From Neodontobutis hainanensis (taxonomy: Eukaryota; Chordata; Actinopteri; Gobiiformes; Odontobutidae), in NCBI GenBank assembly GCA_024349245.1, contig JALDNG010000825.1, positions 62,001-126,000 of the forward strand: DNA of 64,000 nt, written 5' to 3'. Below, one piece after another: positions 30,499 through 41,204 of this stretch. Position numbers and translations under genes: made by a program. How positions within the stretch are numbered: the stretch's first letter is position 1; each line of letters opens with the position of its first letter. The notes under the pieces are model-generated. The model saw only the letters and a list, made by a program, of their open reading frames with translations. It was not told the DNA's origin and did not search any database.

Positions 30499-32504
30499 TA
30501 TAGCAGATCAGCCTCCAGAACGCCACACGGATTATAACATTTGTTTAATCACTTACAGACCTCCAAACTGTTTCACTAAGGGTCTTCAAGATTAACAACT
30601 GTTTCACCATCGGCCTCCAGAGACAGGCCGTGGGCGTAAATCTTGAGAAGAAGACATTCTAACCCGTTTTCTTTCAGATAAAAGGACACCAACGTGTCCT
30701 TTTTAACTATTCACAGATGTTTCTTGCTTGGATAAGACTGAACCAGTCTTCAGGACTTATAATTAACGATTTTGTTTGTTTTCATAAAAGCTGGGACCTA
30801 GGTCCAACCAGCACCAAAGACCAACCAGGTCAAAGACTCATGGAGAGATCCAGGCGCTATAGACGCCACTGTCAGAAAGTCATAAATTCTGAAGATAAGG
30901 TGTTCATCCAGCTTTCTCGAGAACACTTTATTCTAATCCTGATTGACAGTTGAAAATGTCTTTGATCATAGTCATTCGGGCATGGTCAAACACTACCCCC
31001 TTTTGGTTTAACTGCACAAATGACTCTGCATTCAAGAAGGACATTTGGTGTTATTTCATTAAAGGACATTTTGTTATTTTATTACTTAGAAAGATTGTGA
31101 ATGTACTAACAATTATACTGTTTGTTTCCAGGATGCAGAGTTTTACAAGGCAACTAATTCCTTATTCCATTTCTACAGAGTTACGTTTTATGTTAATAAA
31201 ATGTAATGAATATATGTTTTTATAATAAGTCTGACAAATGTTTCTTTGCATAATCCTGCAAGTACAAATGTTTTTGTGTGTTTTACGAAAACCAAGGAAA
31301 ATAGGGTGAAACAAAGGAATGTTTAAGACTTAGTTTAAACATTTAAACTCCCCCAAAGCAATGCCTTCTCCGTAAGACACACCCTGTCCAGAGGTGTTAA
31401 AACTGGCGCCAAAAACAAACTCTACTACTCTCTGCACTACTCTTCGTCTCCTCTTCACTTCGCACTGGACCTCTTGTCCGTTCAGGGCCGTAGGCCCTCA
31501 AAACCATCACAAGCTCCGGACCTCGTGTAACGAGTAAATTTTCTTTGTACTTTAAAGCCTGCAAGTTTAGCTTGCCGCGATAAAGTTTCCTTCACACAGC
31601 TGCTCAAAGTAGCTTACTTCCTGCCAGCCTGCCAACAAAAGGAAGTGGCCTCGCTTTTATTTTTGAAGATTTCCTGCCTGCTAAAGAGTTAGCTTGACTA
31701 AAATCTAACTTTCTCGAGCAAGTTTAAGCCAGCAACACAGCCGCTAAACCTTCTCCAGTGGACTTCGCAATAAATTTGAAGGACTCGATTTTACTCAGTG
31801 TACGACGCTGATGCTAAAAGGCTTGGCTAGTTGTGACAGTAACGAGGCGCTTTTGAATCTCCCGGGCCCACGGCAGCCCCTCTGGAGAGTGGAAACAGCA
31901 GGCCATCCTGGAGGCGACAAACGTCATCGGTTGCGACAGGGTTCTGCAGAACCTCTGGAGTCCTAGTCGCTAAGATCTGATACCAGTCACGACCCCAGGG
32001 TGAGTCTAAACGTTACACAAGTTTGGCGTCTAACTGTATAAACATAACAGCCTTGGCCTCAGAAACCGTCATCGAACCCCTCTAACGCTCCGTAACAGCC
32101 CCTCATCTGATAATAGAGTCAATAATCAATAGGCCTACTTTCTTTTGTTTCACAAAATCCTCTGAAAGTAAAGTGTTTTATCGTTCTTTGATTTACCCAT
32201 TCATGTGTCAATAATTATCCCTTTGTGTCCTTCCATCATCATTATTCGTTATTTTAACATCTTGCATAATCTTTAATAAAATCCCATAAAGACATTTACT
32301 GTTTCAATGTTTAATTCATTAATTTTCAAAGCGAAGAATTTACTTCCTTTAGATTAATGAGACTAGACTAAACAGTTTCTCTGGATCTGTTCAAAACTAG
32401 AGTGGTGCCCCGAAAGAAATTAATATTTTGATAAGCAAAATATTAATTATTAATTTTCATAATTAATATTCATATTAATTATTAATAAGACCATATTCAC
32501 TACA
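30499..32504 (+). repeat. 3' LTR of retrovirus copy 1 (2006 bp)
   Basis: It starts TATAGCAGATC, where the 5' LTR has TGTAGCAGATC, and ends CTACA. It has the same total length as the 5' LTR despite a few compensating indels (for example near 31406 and 31770-31860). Substitutions are scattered and few. Confidence 0.92.
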
Positions 32505-33168
32505 TTATTAACATTTGTTTTAGGAAAAGCGAATGTTGATGATTTTACCTGTGGGGTTGGGCTCGGTTTTATCCAAACTGGGGAGATATTTAAGCTGCCT
32601 CAAATTTATTTATTTATTTATTCACATTTATTTTGTGAGGAATAACCCCTTGAGATGAATCATCTCGTTTTCGAGGGGGTTCTCATTCACTAGGGAATCA
32701 TTCCACGGTGTTGTTGTGCTTCTTCCTCTTGGTCTGATTGTTGACTGATGGAGAGGACTGACCTCCTCTTTCCTTCACTGCACTTTTGCACATTGCACCT
32801 AGCACTTTCGGGAATTTTTATTGAAAAAGAAAAGGTTTGAGTAAAAGCATTTGGACTTCGTTTTCAAGATGAAGACGTTTCGTCTCTATTCCAAGAGACT
32901 GTCAATTCTGAGTTCAACTGGTAAGAGAGCTGAGCTATTATCTCTAAAGGGAGGAGTTTCCCCTGAAACCAAACCTGATGGGCCAGGCTGTTCTGATGTT
33001 GGTCATGAAAGGGAGGTGTGACTCCATATGTGAAAGTCGTTAAGGCTCAAGAGTCGTTGGTGACATTGCTCCATACAGGCGCAAGGTGGTAAGTATCACT
33101 GAGCCATACATATGCAGAGTCGTTAATGATCCTGCTCCATTCAGGTGCAGGGTTGTTAGTTTCATTGT
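32505..33168 (-). other. Retrovirus flank and probable 3' part of a Penelope-like element
   Basis: The first four bases are the TTAT duplication. At about 32860-32925 the sequence AAGATGAAGACGTTTCGTCT and CCAAGAGACTG resembles a motif commonly found beside Neptune-type Penelope elements in fish. Between 33040 and 33180 short phrases repeat (TCGTTAA/GGTGAC...CTCCAT-CAGG), suggesting three or four copies of a ~55-base repeat. No protein is seen. Confidence 0.4.
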
Positions 33169-33500
33169 TCTAATCAGGTGTTATGTTGGTTGTTCTAAGG
33201 TGGGGCTCTTTTGTTTTAGGTTTAAGAACACTGTTGTAAATACTAGGCACCATTATTCTGAGGCCACCTCCTCTGTTCAACGAAGGCTTTTCCATTTTCA
33301 CAAAAATGGCTTCCTTCACCCCTCTCTCAAACCATCTGGCCTCTCTGGCCAAAATTCGACATTGCTGTCCTCAAAGGAATGTCCTTTGTCTTTGAGGTTG
33401 AGGTGAACTGCAGATTCACGTCTTCCAGGATTGGCTCTTCTATGCTGATACATCCTCTTGTGAAGCTGTTTTTTAGTTTTACCGACATAATGAAGCTGAT
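33169..33500 (-). pseudogene. Penelope-like element C-terminus
   Basis: The minus strand encodes KKQLHKRMYQHRRANPG and ESAVHLNLKDKGHSFEDSNV, then in the next frame REARWFERGVKEAIFVKMEK and PSLNRGGGLR. This is the end of the GIY-YIG endonuclease part of Neptune/Penelope-like elements. One frame shift is present near 33350. It is the best preserved Penelope piece in the window and identifies the shorter ones at 1.5 kb, 18.6 kb and in each B unit. Confidence 0.75.
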
Positions 33501-33508
33501 GAACTTAG

Positions 33509-33615
33509 ACTCAAGGTCACAGCTGCATTGGTCAGTGCCAAACCACCCCCCTCCAATATCACCTCAGAGCAAAGGAGGGCTTTGTCAGCACTGGAGAAGG
33601 ACCATAGCATTGTGT
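33509..33615 (+). pseudogene. Penelope-like element N-terminal fragment, opposite strand
   Basis: The plus strand reads LHWSVPNHPPPISPQSKG in one frame and, in another, VTAALVSAKPPPSNITSEQR with RALSALEKDHSI. This is the region before the first RT block in Penelope-like elements. It lies head to head with the C-terminal fragment on the minus strand, so the two are separate rearranged pieces. Confidence 0.45.
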
Positions 33616-34335
33616 GTTCCTTGTGTTTCCTGTTGCCTGTTCCTGACAAGTTTGGTTCCTGACAGTAGTCACGCTGACTTACGCTGAAAAAGCAATCCAT
33701 GCTTTTGTTTGCTCTCTTATAGATTACTGCAATGCATTCTATGTGGGAGTGATATAGGACCACAGGCTCTGCTGTTTGAATGAAATGTCATTGTCTTTCA
33801 AACAAAGACTGTCTTGGTGAACCTGATATCAGTCTGGCCAGATGAGCAAAGAGCAGAGAGGGGTTTGACACACATACACACAATGCAGAGTTACACACAT
33901 AAGACATACACACAGCCTATACACACACAGCATTAGATAGTTACAGTAACAAATCTATGTAATTTTATATCTTGAAGCAATGTTATTAAGCAAATATAAC
34001 TGACTGAATGCTGAAGGTGTTAATCACACTATTACTACGCAAATGCTACAAAGCATCCCACTTACAATACACCAAACAGCACAGAGACAAGTCTCAAAAC
34101 ATCTGGAACAAAGTCATTTGAAGTGAACTTTGTGGCCATAACCATAAACGTTACATTTGGAGAGAAGTCAACAAGGCCTATGTTGAAAGATACACTATTC
34201 CTACTGTGACGTATGGATGTGGATCGCTGATGTTTTGGGGATGCACTCAACTTAACCTGGTACAGTACATCTAACCACAAAAAATCCTGTGATTGAGGAA
34301 ACTTTACCACACATGTAACAGTATAAGATACCTGT

Positions 34336-34417
34336 GTAGTTGTGGCCGAGTGGTTAAGGCGATGGACTCGAAATCCATTGGGGTTTCCCCGCACAGGTTC
34401 AAATCCTGTCAACTACG
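34336..34417 (+). tRNA. tRNA-Ser(CGA), second copy
   Basis: This is identical to the copy at 16866-16947 except that the anticodon stem reads ATGGA/TCCAT, a fully paired version. All stems, the A box, the long variable arm and the B box GGTTCAAATCC are intact. A TTTT run follows about 35 nt downstream. Confidence 0.9.
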
Positions 34418-34500
34418 CAATACAGTTAGTACATTGCCTTGATGGCCTGAAAAGTATAATGTTTTCAGTGCTTTGAAGTAATTCTGTACATTATATATAT

Positions 34501-34632
34501 ACTCACCTAAAGAAATATTAGGAACACCTGTTCAATTTCTCATTAATGCAAGAATCTAATCAACCAATCACATGGCAGTTGTTCCAGTGCATTTAGGGGT
34601 GTGGTCTTGGTCCAGACAATGTCCTGAACTCC
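34501..34632 (+). mobile_element. Tc1/mariner 5' end fragment
   Basis: It has the same ACTCACCTAAAG start and following ~130 bp as the element at 17019. It is cut at the edge of the duplicated block, so it was copied with the block and did not insert independently. Confidence 0.85.
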
Positions 34633-35052
34633 CTAAATTTGACCTGAAAACTCATTGCTCCTACCATCCAGCTTCTGGAGGAGCTGTAGAAAGAGAAAAT
34701 GGCACTCTGAAACGCAAATTGGCAAAAATATCTGAATCAACAGGTAAAACTTGGGTAAAATGTCTGCCTATTGCTTTGATGTACCTGAGGATGAGAGTCG
34801 CGCGTGAAATAACCTTTCTCCCTTTGAGATAGTGTTTGGATTACCTCCTGGAATTGGGTTTGGACCCCCATCCAAACCTGCAGCACTGGCTGTACTCTGC
34901 CAGACCCAATGATATCCTATTGTATTTCACTCTCTAATGTTCTCTCTGATATTAGATCTCAGGTGCTTGATTCCCTGCCCAAACCGGCCACCCACCAGTT
35001 CCAAAAACTCCAGCCTGGCGACTACATCTTGGTGAGAAACCTGAGGAAGTAC
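34633..35052 (+). pseudogene. Fragment of an older endogenous retrovirus: integrase core end and C-terminal domain
   Basis: The plus strand reads HCSYHPASGGAVERENGTLK, containing the catalytic Glu region of a retroviral integrase, then WVKCLPIALMYLRMR. In another frame it gives PFEIVFGLPPG and finally LQPGDYILVRNL, the C-terminal DNA-binding domain. Stops and shifts are present. The sequence differs from the integrase of copies 1 and 2, so it is another retrovirus family (gamma or epsilon style). It ends where satellite DNA (ATAGTGTGTTCGTGG) begins at 35053. Confidence 0.75.
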
Positions 35053-35224
35053 TTATAGTGTGTTCGTGGAAAAAACCCCATTCAAATTGGTTGCCGACGG
35101 ACAAATAGTCACCCGAAGGGATCGTAGTGTGAATTCGGATCCAAAATGCCTACCAAGTTAATCTACATTCTGACACTTAGTGATTCCCCTCATTTTTGAC
35201 CCAAAACTCGATTTCTCCTGGCAT

Positions 35225-35815
35225 CGTTGATTGGCGGACACCTCTAGGTTTGCTCACGCTCCATCTGGAAACTTTGTCCAGTGTTTCTGACCCCTGACCA
35301 GCACTAAATCCCACGAACACACTATGTGTCCAATTCCCCACTATTTAGTCAGAGACCACTTCTGACCTCTCCTAAGCCACAGCCACATCCCACGGAACCA
35401 CTATGTGTCTACTTTCGCACTATTTCGGGGAAACGCGTCGCTGACCACTCCTAAGCCCCGCCCACATCCCAAGAACCCACTATTTGTCCACGAACACACT
35501 ATTTTAAAGAAATGTCTCGGAGACCATTACTGACCCCTACCAAGCCACGCCCACATCCCCACTGACGACTTCTAAGCCCGCCCACATCCCACGAACCCAC
35601 TATGTGTCCACTTCCCCACTATTTCAAGGAAATTTGTCGGAGACCACTGTTGACCACTCCTAAGCCCCGCCCACATCCCACGAACCCACTATGTGTCCAC
35701 TTCCCCACTATTTCGGGAAACGTGTCGGAGAGCCCCCTTACTACTGCTGACCACTCCAAAGCCCACATTCCACGAACCCACTTTTTGTCCACGAACCCAC
35801 TATTTATCGGAATGG
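35225..35815. repeat. Degenerate satellite, period about 97 bp
   Basis: The phrases CCCGCCCACATCCCACGAAC, CCACTATGTGTCCACTTCCC, CACTATTTCGGG, and GTCGGAGACCACT recur five to six times. Some copies lack the middle. Frames seen here are stop-poor only because of the repeat and carry no motif. 35053-35224 is a transition with one ATAGTGTGTTCGTGG word. Confidence 0.75.
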
Positions 35816-36470
35816 GCCCAGAATCAGACAGATGGTTATGTTCCACACGAGGATGCGCGCAGGAGCGCCCCTCTGGCCAATTTTGCCGTTTGGCCCAAAG
35901 TTTCTCCGGGAGACTTGCCCTGTGGATATGTCATACCAGGGCCCCTCTGAGCTCCCAGTTCGATTTTGGACCACAACGGACCTCTCTGAGCAAATTCAAG
36001 TTGCCCATTATTTCAATGTATTTTGTGTAGTGTGTTCATGGGCGACGGCGCTTGGAAAGGTCCGATTGACTCGGGAGTGGACTCCTTTTTCTCGTCACAG
36101 TGCGTAGAAGAGTGTGGTAAAATTTGGTGAGGCTACGACATTGTTAATGGGTCAAATGATGTTCAGGGGTCAATGGTCAGAACCCGTTATAGGCTGTGTC
36201 TTTTGGAGGCTGAGACTTTTCCCTTTGCTCTAAAGCCAGCAGTCTTTTATATGTCATTCTGGGAGGCCCTAGGAGCCAGCGTGCAAAATTTGTAGAAAAC
36301 TCCCAATTGCCTATTATTTCAATGTATTGTCTATAGTGTGTTCACGGACGGCGCCTAGGAAGGTCCGATCGACTCGTGGGTGGACTCCTTTTACTCATCA
36401 CAGTACGCTAAAACATGCAGTAAAGTTTGGAGATGTTTCGACACCGTTAAGGTGCTTAATTGGCTTAATT
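35816..36470. repeat. Two copies of a ~305-bp repeat
   Basis: 36011-36150 and 36317-36460 share TTATTTCAATGTATT, TAGTGTGTTCA-GG-CGGCGC, GGAAGGTCCGAT-GACTCG, and GTGGACTCCTTTT. The sequence 35816-36010 looks like the earlier part of the same repeat. No coding motif is visible. Confidence 0.65.
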
Positions 36471-36934
36471 GGCTGCAGAGCTACAGTCTTCTCCTCCCCG
36501 CTCTAAAAAAAAAGGCCTGTCTGAGCTTGTCAGGGCTGAGAGAGATTTTCTCTGGAGGATAAAACAGTTTGGCTTGGAACTAGAAACATGCGCTTTTGAT
36601 ATGTCGATTGGGGGGGCCTGAGGAGCCAGGGTGCAAAATTTGGGCCCTCCCGCAACACTTTCGCGAAATGGACACATAGTGCTTTCGTGGACAGTGGAAT
36701 TTGACAACGGGACTTGATTTGCCCTTGTCAGGGGGGCTTGCTGACACCAACTAAATACTTTTTTATCACAATATTTTTTAACAAAATGTCAAACACTCCC
36801 TGTCCACGGACAGACTATTAAAAACCATTGAATAAGCCTGAAGTGGGATCATCAAAACACCGAGCTGGACGATGACTGGAGATATTTTTGGGGGGTCCTA
36901 TCATGATACAAGCTACATTACTGCACTCAGCTGC
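36471..36934. repeat. Satellite transition with fold-back words
   Basis: The stretch 36676-36740 carries the fold-back sequence (TAGTGCTTTCGTGGACAGTG, GGAATTTGACAACGGGACTT). 36800-36934 is the leader of the next higher-order repeat (ACACTCCCTGTCCACGGACA, GGAGATATTTTTGGGGGGTC). Confidence 0.55.
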
Positions 36935-38605
36935 TCCTCCTGAGTATGTAGAACCGAGACCCGTTGCCCAATTCCACCGTCCACGAAAGCACTATGTGTC
37001 CGATTGCCCTATTCCACCGTTTGCGAAAGCACTATGTGTCCATTTCACCATTGATTCAACGCCCGTTGCCCTATTCCACCGTCCGCGAAAGCACTATGTG
37101 TCCATTTCACCATTGATTAAGCGGCCGTTGCCCATTTCCACCGTCGCGAAAGCACTATGTGTCCGATTACCCAATTCCACCGTCCACCGTCCGCAAAAGC
37201 ACTATGTGTTCGATTGCCCTATTCCACCGAACTCGAAAGCTCTATGTGTCCATTTCACCATTTATTCAATGTACTAAAATAGTGTGTTTGTGGACAGTGG
37301 AATTTTGAGTCAGGACTTGATTTTTCCTTCTCAGAGGGGGCTTGCTGACTCCAGCTAAATAGTTTTATTCACAAAAATTTCAACAAAATTGTCAAACACT
37401 CCCTGTCCACGGACACACTATCAAAACTACTGAATAAGCCTGAAGTGGGATCATGGAAAACACCTGGATGATGACTGGAGATATTTTTGGGGGGTCCTAT
37501 CATAAAAAAAAACTACATTACTGCACTCAGCTGGTCCTCCTGAGTAGGTAGAACTGAGACCCGTTGCCCAATTCCACCATCCGCGAAAGCACTATGTCCG
37601 TTTGCCCTATTCCACCGTCGCGAAAGCACTATGTCTCCATTTCACCATTGATTCAACGCCCGTTGCCCAACTTCACCGTCCGCGAAAGCACTGTGTCCGA
37701 TTACCCAATTCCACCGTCCACCGTCCGCGAAAGCTCTATGTGTCCGATTGCCCTATTCCACCGTCCGCGAAAGCACTATGTGTCCATTTCACCATTGATT
37801 CAACGCCCGTTGGCTAATTCCACCGTCCAAAAGCAATATGTGTCCGATTGCCCTATTCCACCGTCCACTGCCGCGAAAGCACTATGTGTCCAATTGCCTA
37901 TTCCACCGTCCGCGAAAGCACTATGTGTCCATTTCACCATTTATTCAATGTACTAAAATAGTGTGTTTGTGGACAGTGGAATTTTGAGTCAGGACTTGAT
38001 TTTTCCTTCTCAGGGGCTTGCTGACTCCAGCTAAATAGTTTTATCACAAAAATTTTAACAAAATTGTCAAACACTCCTGTCCACGGACACACTATCAAAA
38101 CCACTGAATAAGCCTGAAGTGGGATCATGGAAAACACCAAGCTGGATGATGACTGGAGATATTTTTGGGGTCCTATCATGATACAAACTACATTACTGCA
38201 ATCAGCTGGTCCTCCTGAGTAGGTAGATCCGAGACCCGTTGCCCACGTCCACCGTCCGCGAAAGCACTATGTGTCCAATTACCTTATTCCACCGTCCGCG
38301 AAAGCACTATGTGTCCATTTCACCATTGATTCAATGCCCATTGCCCAAATCCACCGTCCGCGAAAGCACTATGTGTCCGATTACCCAATTCCACCGTCCA
38401 CCGTCCGCGAAAGCACTATGTGTCCATTTCACTATTTATTCAACGCCCGTTGCCCAATTCCACCATCTGCGAAAGCACTATGTGTCCAATTACCCAATTC
38501 CACCATCCACCGTCCGCAAAAGCAGTATGTGTCCGATTGCCCTATTCTACTGTCCGTGAAAGCACTATGTGTCCATTTCACTATTTATTCAATGTACTAA
38601 AATAG
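36935..38605. repeat. Higher-order satellite, 3 blocks of ~620-680 bp with ~30-45-bp inner repeats
   Basis: Inner repeats contain CCGCGAAAGCACTATGTGTC preceded by TTCCACCGT and followed by CGATTGCCCTA or CATTTCACCATTGATT. The blocks begin near 36946, 37548 and 38219 with GAGACCCGTTGCCCA. Each ends with a fold-back word (AATAGTGTGTTTGTGGACAG) and a common ~250-bp spacer (TTTTCCTTCTCAGGGG, GAGATATTTTTGGGG). A fourth, shorter block is at 41985-42180. The several overlapping frames are repeat artefacts. Confidence 0.85.
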
Positions 38606-39009
38606 TGTGTTTGTGGACAGTGGATTTTTGAGTCAGGACTTGATTTTTCCTTCTCAGGGGGGGCTTGCTGACTCCAGCTAAATAGTTTTTATCAAAATTA
38701 TTTTAAAGGAAACGCTTGAAACACTTTGTCCACGAACCCTGAGTAAGCCTGAAGTGGGATAAACCATTTGCATTGTATTCATTTGACATATAATGAATGT
38801 TGGCATACTAAATAAAGTTCTAATTGTTTTAAAAACTATATGACTGCGCTCGGTATGTCACTCTGAGTCTATAACACCAAGTCCCGTTGACAAATTCGAA
38901 CACACTATTTTGATAAATTAAATAAATCTAAATTGGGATCGCTATATCTCAGACATCTTAAGGGTTAGGGCCACTAAATTTAAGGGTTAAGGCCACTAAA
39001 CCTGGGTTT
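38606..39009. repeat. Fold-back family copies and spacer
   Basis: It contains GACTTGATTTTTCCTTCTCA, AGCCTGAAGTGGGAT, and the TAAATAAATCTAAATTGGGATC version of the arm at 38918-38940, followed by GGGTTAGGGCCACTAAA twice. These are the same words as in the inverted repeat at 41.2-41.9 kb. No coding. Confidence 0.6.
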
Positions 39010-40985
39010 CAGAGTTTGAAAAGATTTAAAAAAATAAAAATTCGGAAGAACCAGCCCAGACCCCCTCCACACCGTGAAATAGTCTGAGAATGGTGCGCCT
39101 TTCTGGGCTTGGCTCGTTGGCCTTTCACCGGACTTAACTTGGTCAAAAAAAGACCAAATCGAACCAAAATTGGCAGTCGGGCTCTACTCATGGGGCTCTA
39201 CAAAATGGCTATCTTCGAATTTTTATATCTTTAAAAAAAAAAGTTGAAAAAAGAAATTTTAAAATTAGAAATAAAAAATCCCAAAACTTTTAACGCAAAT
39301 TTGTTCTACTCCTGGCAGGGATTATTTTGGCCTTTTACAAAAATCCCCTGGATCGATATTTGTGCCCGGGCTGAGGCCTTTTTTCGTCTGGCAGCGCCAC
39401 TTTCCCCCGCGCGACCCGAAGGGGTACCGGCAGATTTATAAGAACGCAGTTTTCGAGAATACAGTTTGGGCAAAACTGCTGTTCTTTTTCGTCCGAACTC
39501 GATGCTTGGTAGATGGGATGACGAGACTTGCCATTGCAGGGCCCCTTCCTAATTTCACCCCGTGAAGTAGTCCGAGAATGGTGCGTGTTTCTGGGCTTGG
39601 CTCGTCGGCCTTTCACCGGACATAACTTGCTCAAAAAAGGACCAAATCGAACTAAAATTGGCAGTTGGCATCTACGCATGGGGTTCTATAAAATGGCAAT
39701 TTCCGAATTTTCATGGCTTGAAAAAATTTTTTCAGGAGAACCAGGCCAGACCGCCTTCACCCCGTGAAGTAGTCCGAGAATGGTGCGCCTTTCTGGGCTT
39801 GGCTCTTGGATTTTCACCAGACTTAACTTGGTCAAAAAGGACCAATTCGAACCACAGTTGGAAGTTGGCATCTACGCATGGGGTCTACAAAATGGCTATT
39901 TCCGAATTTTCATAGCTTGAAAAGATTTTTTCGGAAGAACCAGGCCAGACCCCTCCACACCGTGAGATAGTCCGAGAATGGTGCGCCTTTCTGGACTTGG
40001 CTTGTTGGCCTTTCACCGGACTTAACGTGGTCAAAAAGGACCAAATCGAACCAAAATTGGCAGTCAGGCTCTACTCATGGGGCTCTACAAAATGACAATC
40101 TCCGAATTTTTATATCTTTAAAAAAAGTTTGAAATTTTTCAGCCGGGAGTGCCCGGGCTGAAGCGTGCAGTCTGCGGGTGAAAAAGTAAAAAAATGAACT
40201 TTAGAAATAAAAATCCCAAAACTTTCAACGCAAGTTTGTTCTACTCCGGCAGGGATTATTTTGGCCTTATACAAAAATCCCTGGATCGATATTTGTGCCG
40301 GGCTGAGGCCTTTTCGTCTGGCAGCGCCACCCTGCGACCAGAAGGGGTACCGGCAGATTTATAAGAGCGCAGTTTTAGAGAACACAGTTTGAGCAAAACT
40401 GCTGTTCTTTTCGAACTTGATGCTTGGTAGATGGGATGACAAGACTTGCCATTGCAGGGCCCCTTCCTAATTTCCCATTGAGTGAGATGGACTGTTTTGC
40501 GGCTGGGGCAGAGTAGCAGAGGCTGTGAGCCTGCACCCTGAGCTCTCAAGCCAGAGTGCAGCACAGTGCAGCTCGGAGAACCAGGGTTACTTATTGTTCG
40601 TCGGAGTACAAGACCCCCTCCACCCCGCGAAGTAGTCCGAGAATGGTGCGCCTTTCTGGGCTTGGCTCGTCGGATTTTCACCGGACTTAACTTGGTAAAA
40701 AAAACCCCAACAAGAACCATAATTAGCAGTTGGCATCTACGCATGGGGGTCTACAAAATGGCTATTTCCGAATTTTCATAGCTTAAAAAAAAAATTTCGG
40801 GAGAACCAGGCCAGACCCCTTTCACCCCGTGAAGTAGTCCGAGAATGGTGCGCCTTTCTGGACTTGGCTCGTTGGATTTTCACCGGACATAACTTGGTCA
40901 AAAAAGGACCAAATCGAACCAAAATTGGCAGTTGGCATTTACGCATGGGGGTCTACAAAATGGCTATTTCAGAAATTTTGTAGTT
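39010..40985. repeat. Satellite, period about 195 bp, six or more copies
   Basis: Each copy runs GAACCAG-CCAGACCCC, TAGTCCGAGAATGGTGCGCC, TTTCTGGGCTTGGCTCGT, TTCACCGGACTTAACTTGGT, AAATCGAACCAAAATTGGCA, CATCTACGCATGGGG, AAAATGGCTATTTCCGAATT. Copies start near 39044, 39556, 39751, 39945, 40606 and 40806. Between the first and second, and between the fourth and fifth, lie two copies of a different ~330-bp stretch (GGGATTATTTTGGCCTT, GGGGTACCGGCAGATTTATA; 39300-39550 and 40225-40480). Protein-like frames here are repeat artefacts. Confidence 0.85.
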
Positions 40986-40999
40986 TAATTTTTTTTTCG

Positions 41000-41100
41000 G
41001 AGAACCAGGATCGGAGGCCCATTCTGGTCCATCTTTTCCCGAGAAAGGGCGCCCGTTCTCGTGTAAGCGAGGACCATAGTGGGCCCCGGTCCTGGTTCTC
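41000..41100. repeat. Imperfect inverted repeat with 30-bp arms
   Basis: GAGAACCAGGATCGGAGGCC plus CATTCTGGTCC (41000-41030) pairs with GGACCATAGTGGGCCCCGGT plus CCTGGTTCTC (41071-41100) with a few mismatches. The loop is 40 bp. Confidence 0.65.
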
Positions 41101-41204
41101 AAAAATTTCTTTAATCTTTTAAACTCTGCACCCTGCTAGAGGGCACGGGGTTGAATACAGGAGCACAGATTTGGTGGAACTCTTTACAGGGCTGAAATAT
41201 GAAT

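Larger units (their letters stand above)
20480..32504 (+). mobile_element. Endogenous retrovirus copy 1 (long LTRs, RT deleted)
   Basis: Two 2006-bp direct repeats (20480-22485, 30499-32504) end in CTACA; the first starts TGTAG and the second TATAG. They are flanked by TTAT at 20476-20479 and 32505-32508, a 4-bp target duplication. Inside are a long leader, gag, protease and integrase remnants in order. The segment for reverse transcriptase and RNase H is absent near 28125. The LTRs are nearly identical, so the insertion is fairly young. Retroviral rather than gypsy affinity rests on the 4-bp duplication and on the RT style of the sister copy at 55.6 kb. Confidence 0.9.
33668..34632 (+). repeat. 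Duplicated block, copy 2 (contains tRNA-Ser)
   Basis: It matches 16190-17155 with scattered substitutions and a few short indels (for example an extra TGATG near 34439). It starts within the L2 remnant (GTCACGCTGACTTACGCTGA) and ends inside the Tc1/mariner sequence at CTGAACTCC. Retroviral integrase sequence begins at the next base. Confidence 0.9.

Noticed and set aside
35602..36107. Plus-strand frames up to 142 codons with P-rich repeats
   Set aside because: They follow the ~97-bp satellite and have no recognisable domain.
36888..38600. Several overlapping frames of 70-130 codons with repeated K-HYVS words
   Set aside because: They are translations of the tandem satellite in all frames, without start context or motif.
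36960..38600. Regularly spaced direct repeats resembling a CRISPR array
   Set aside because: The inner repeats vary in length and sequence, spacers are themselves repeated, no cas genes are present and the context is eukaryotic.
39009..41122. Frames of 60-160 codons in the GC-richer satellite
   Set aside because: Both strands and several frames stay open because of the repeat; the same peptide words recur each ~195 bp.
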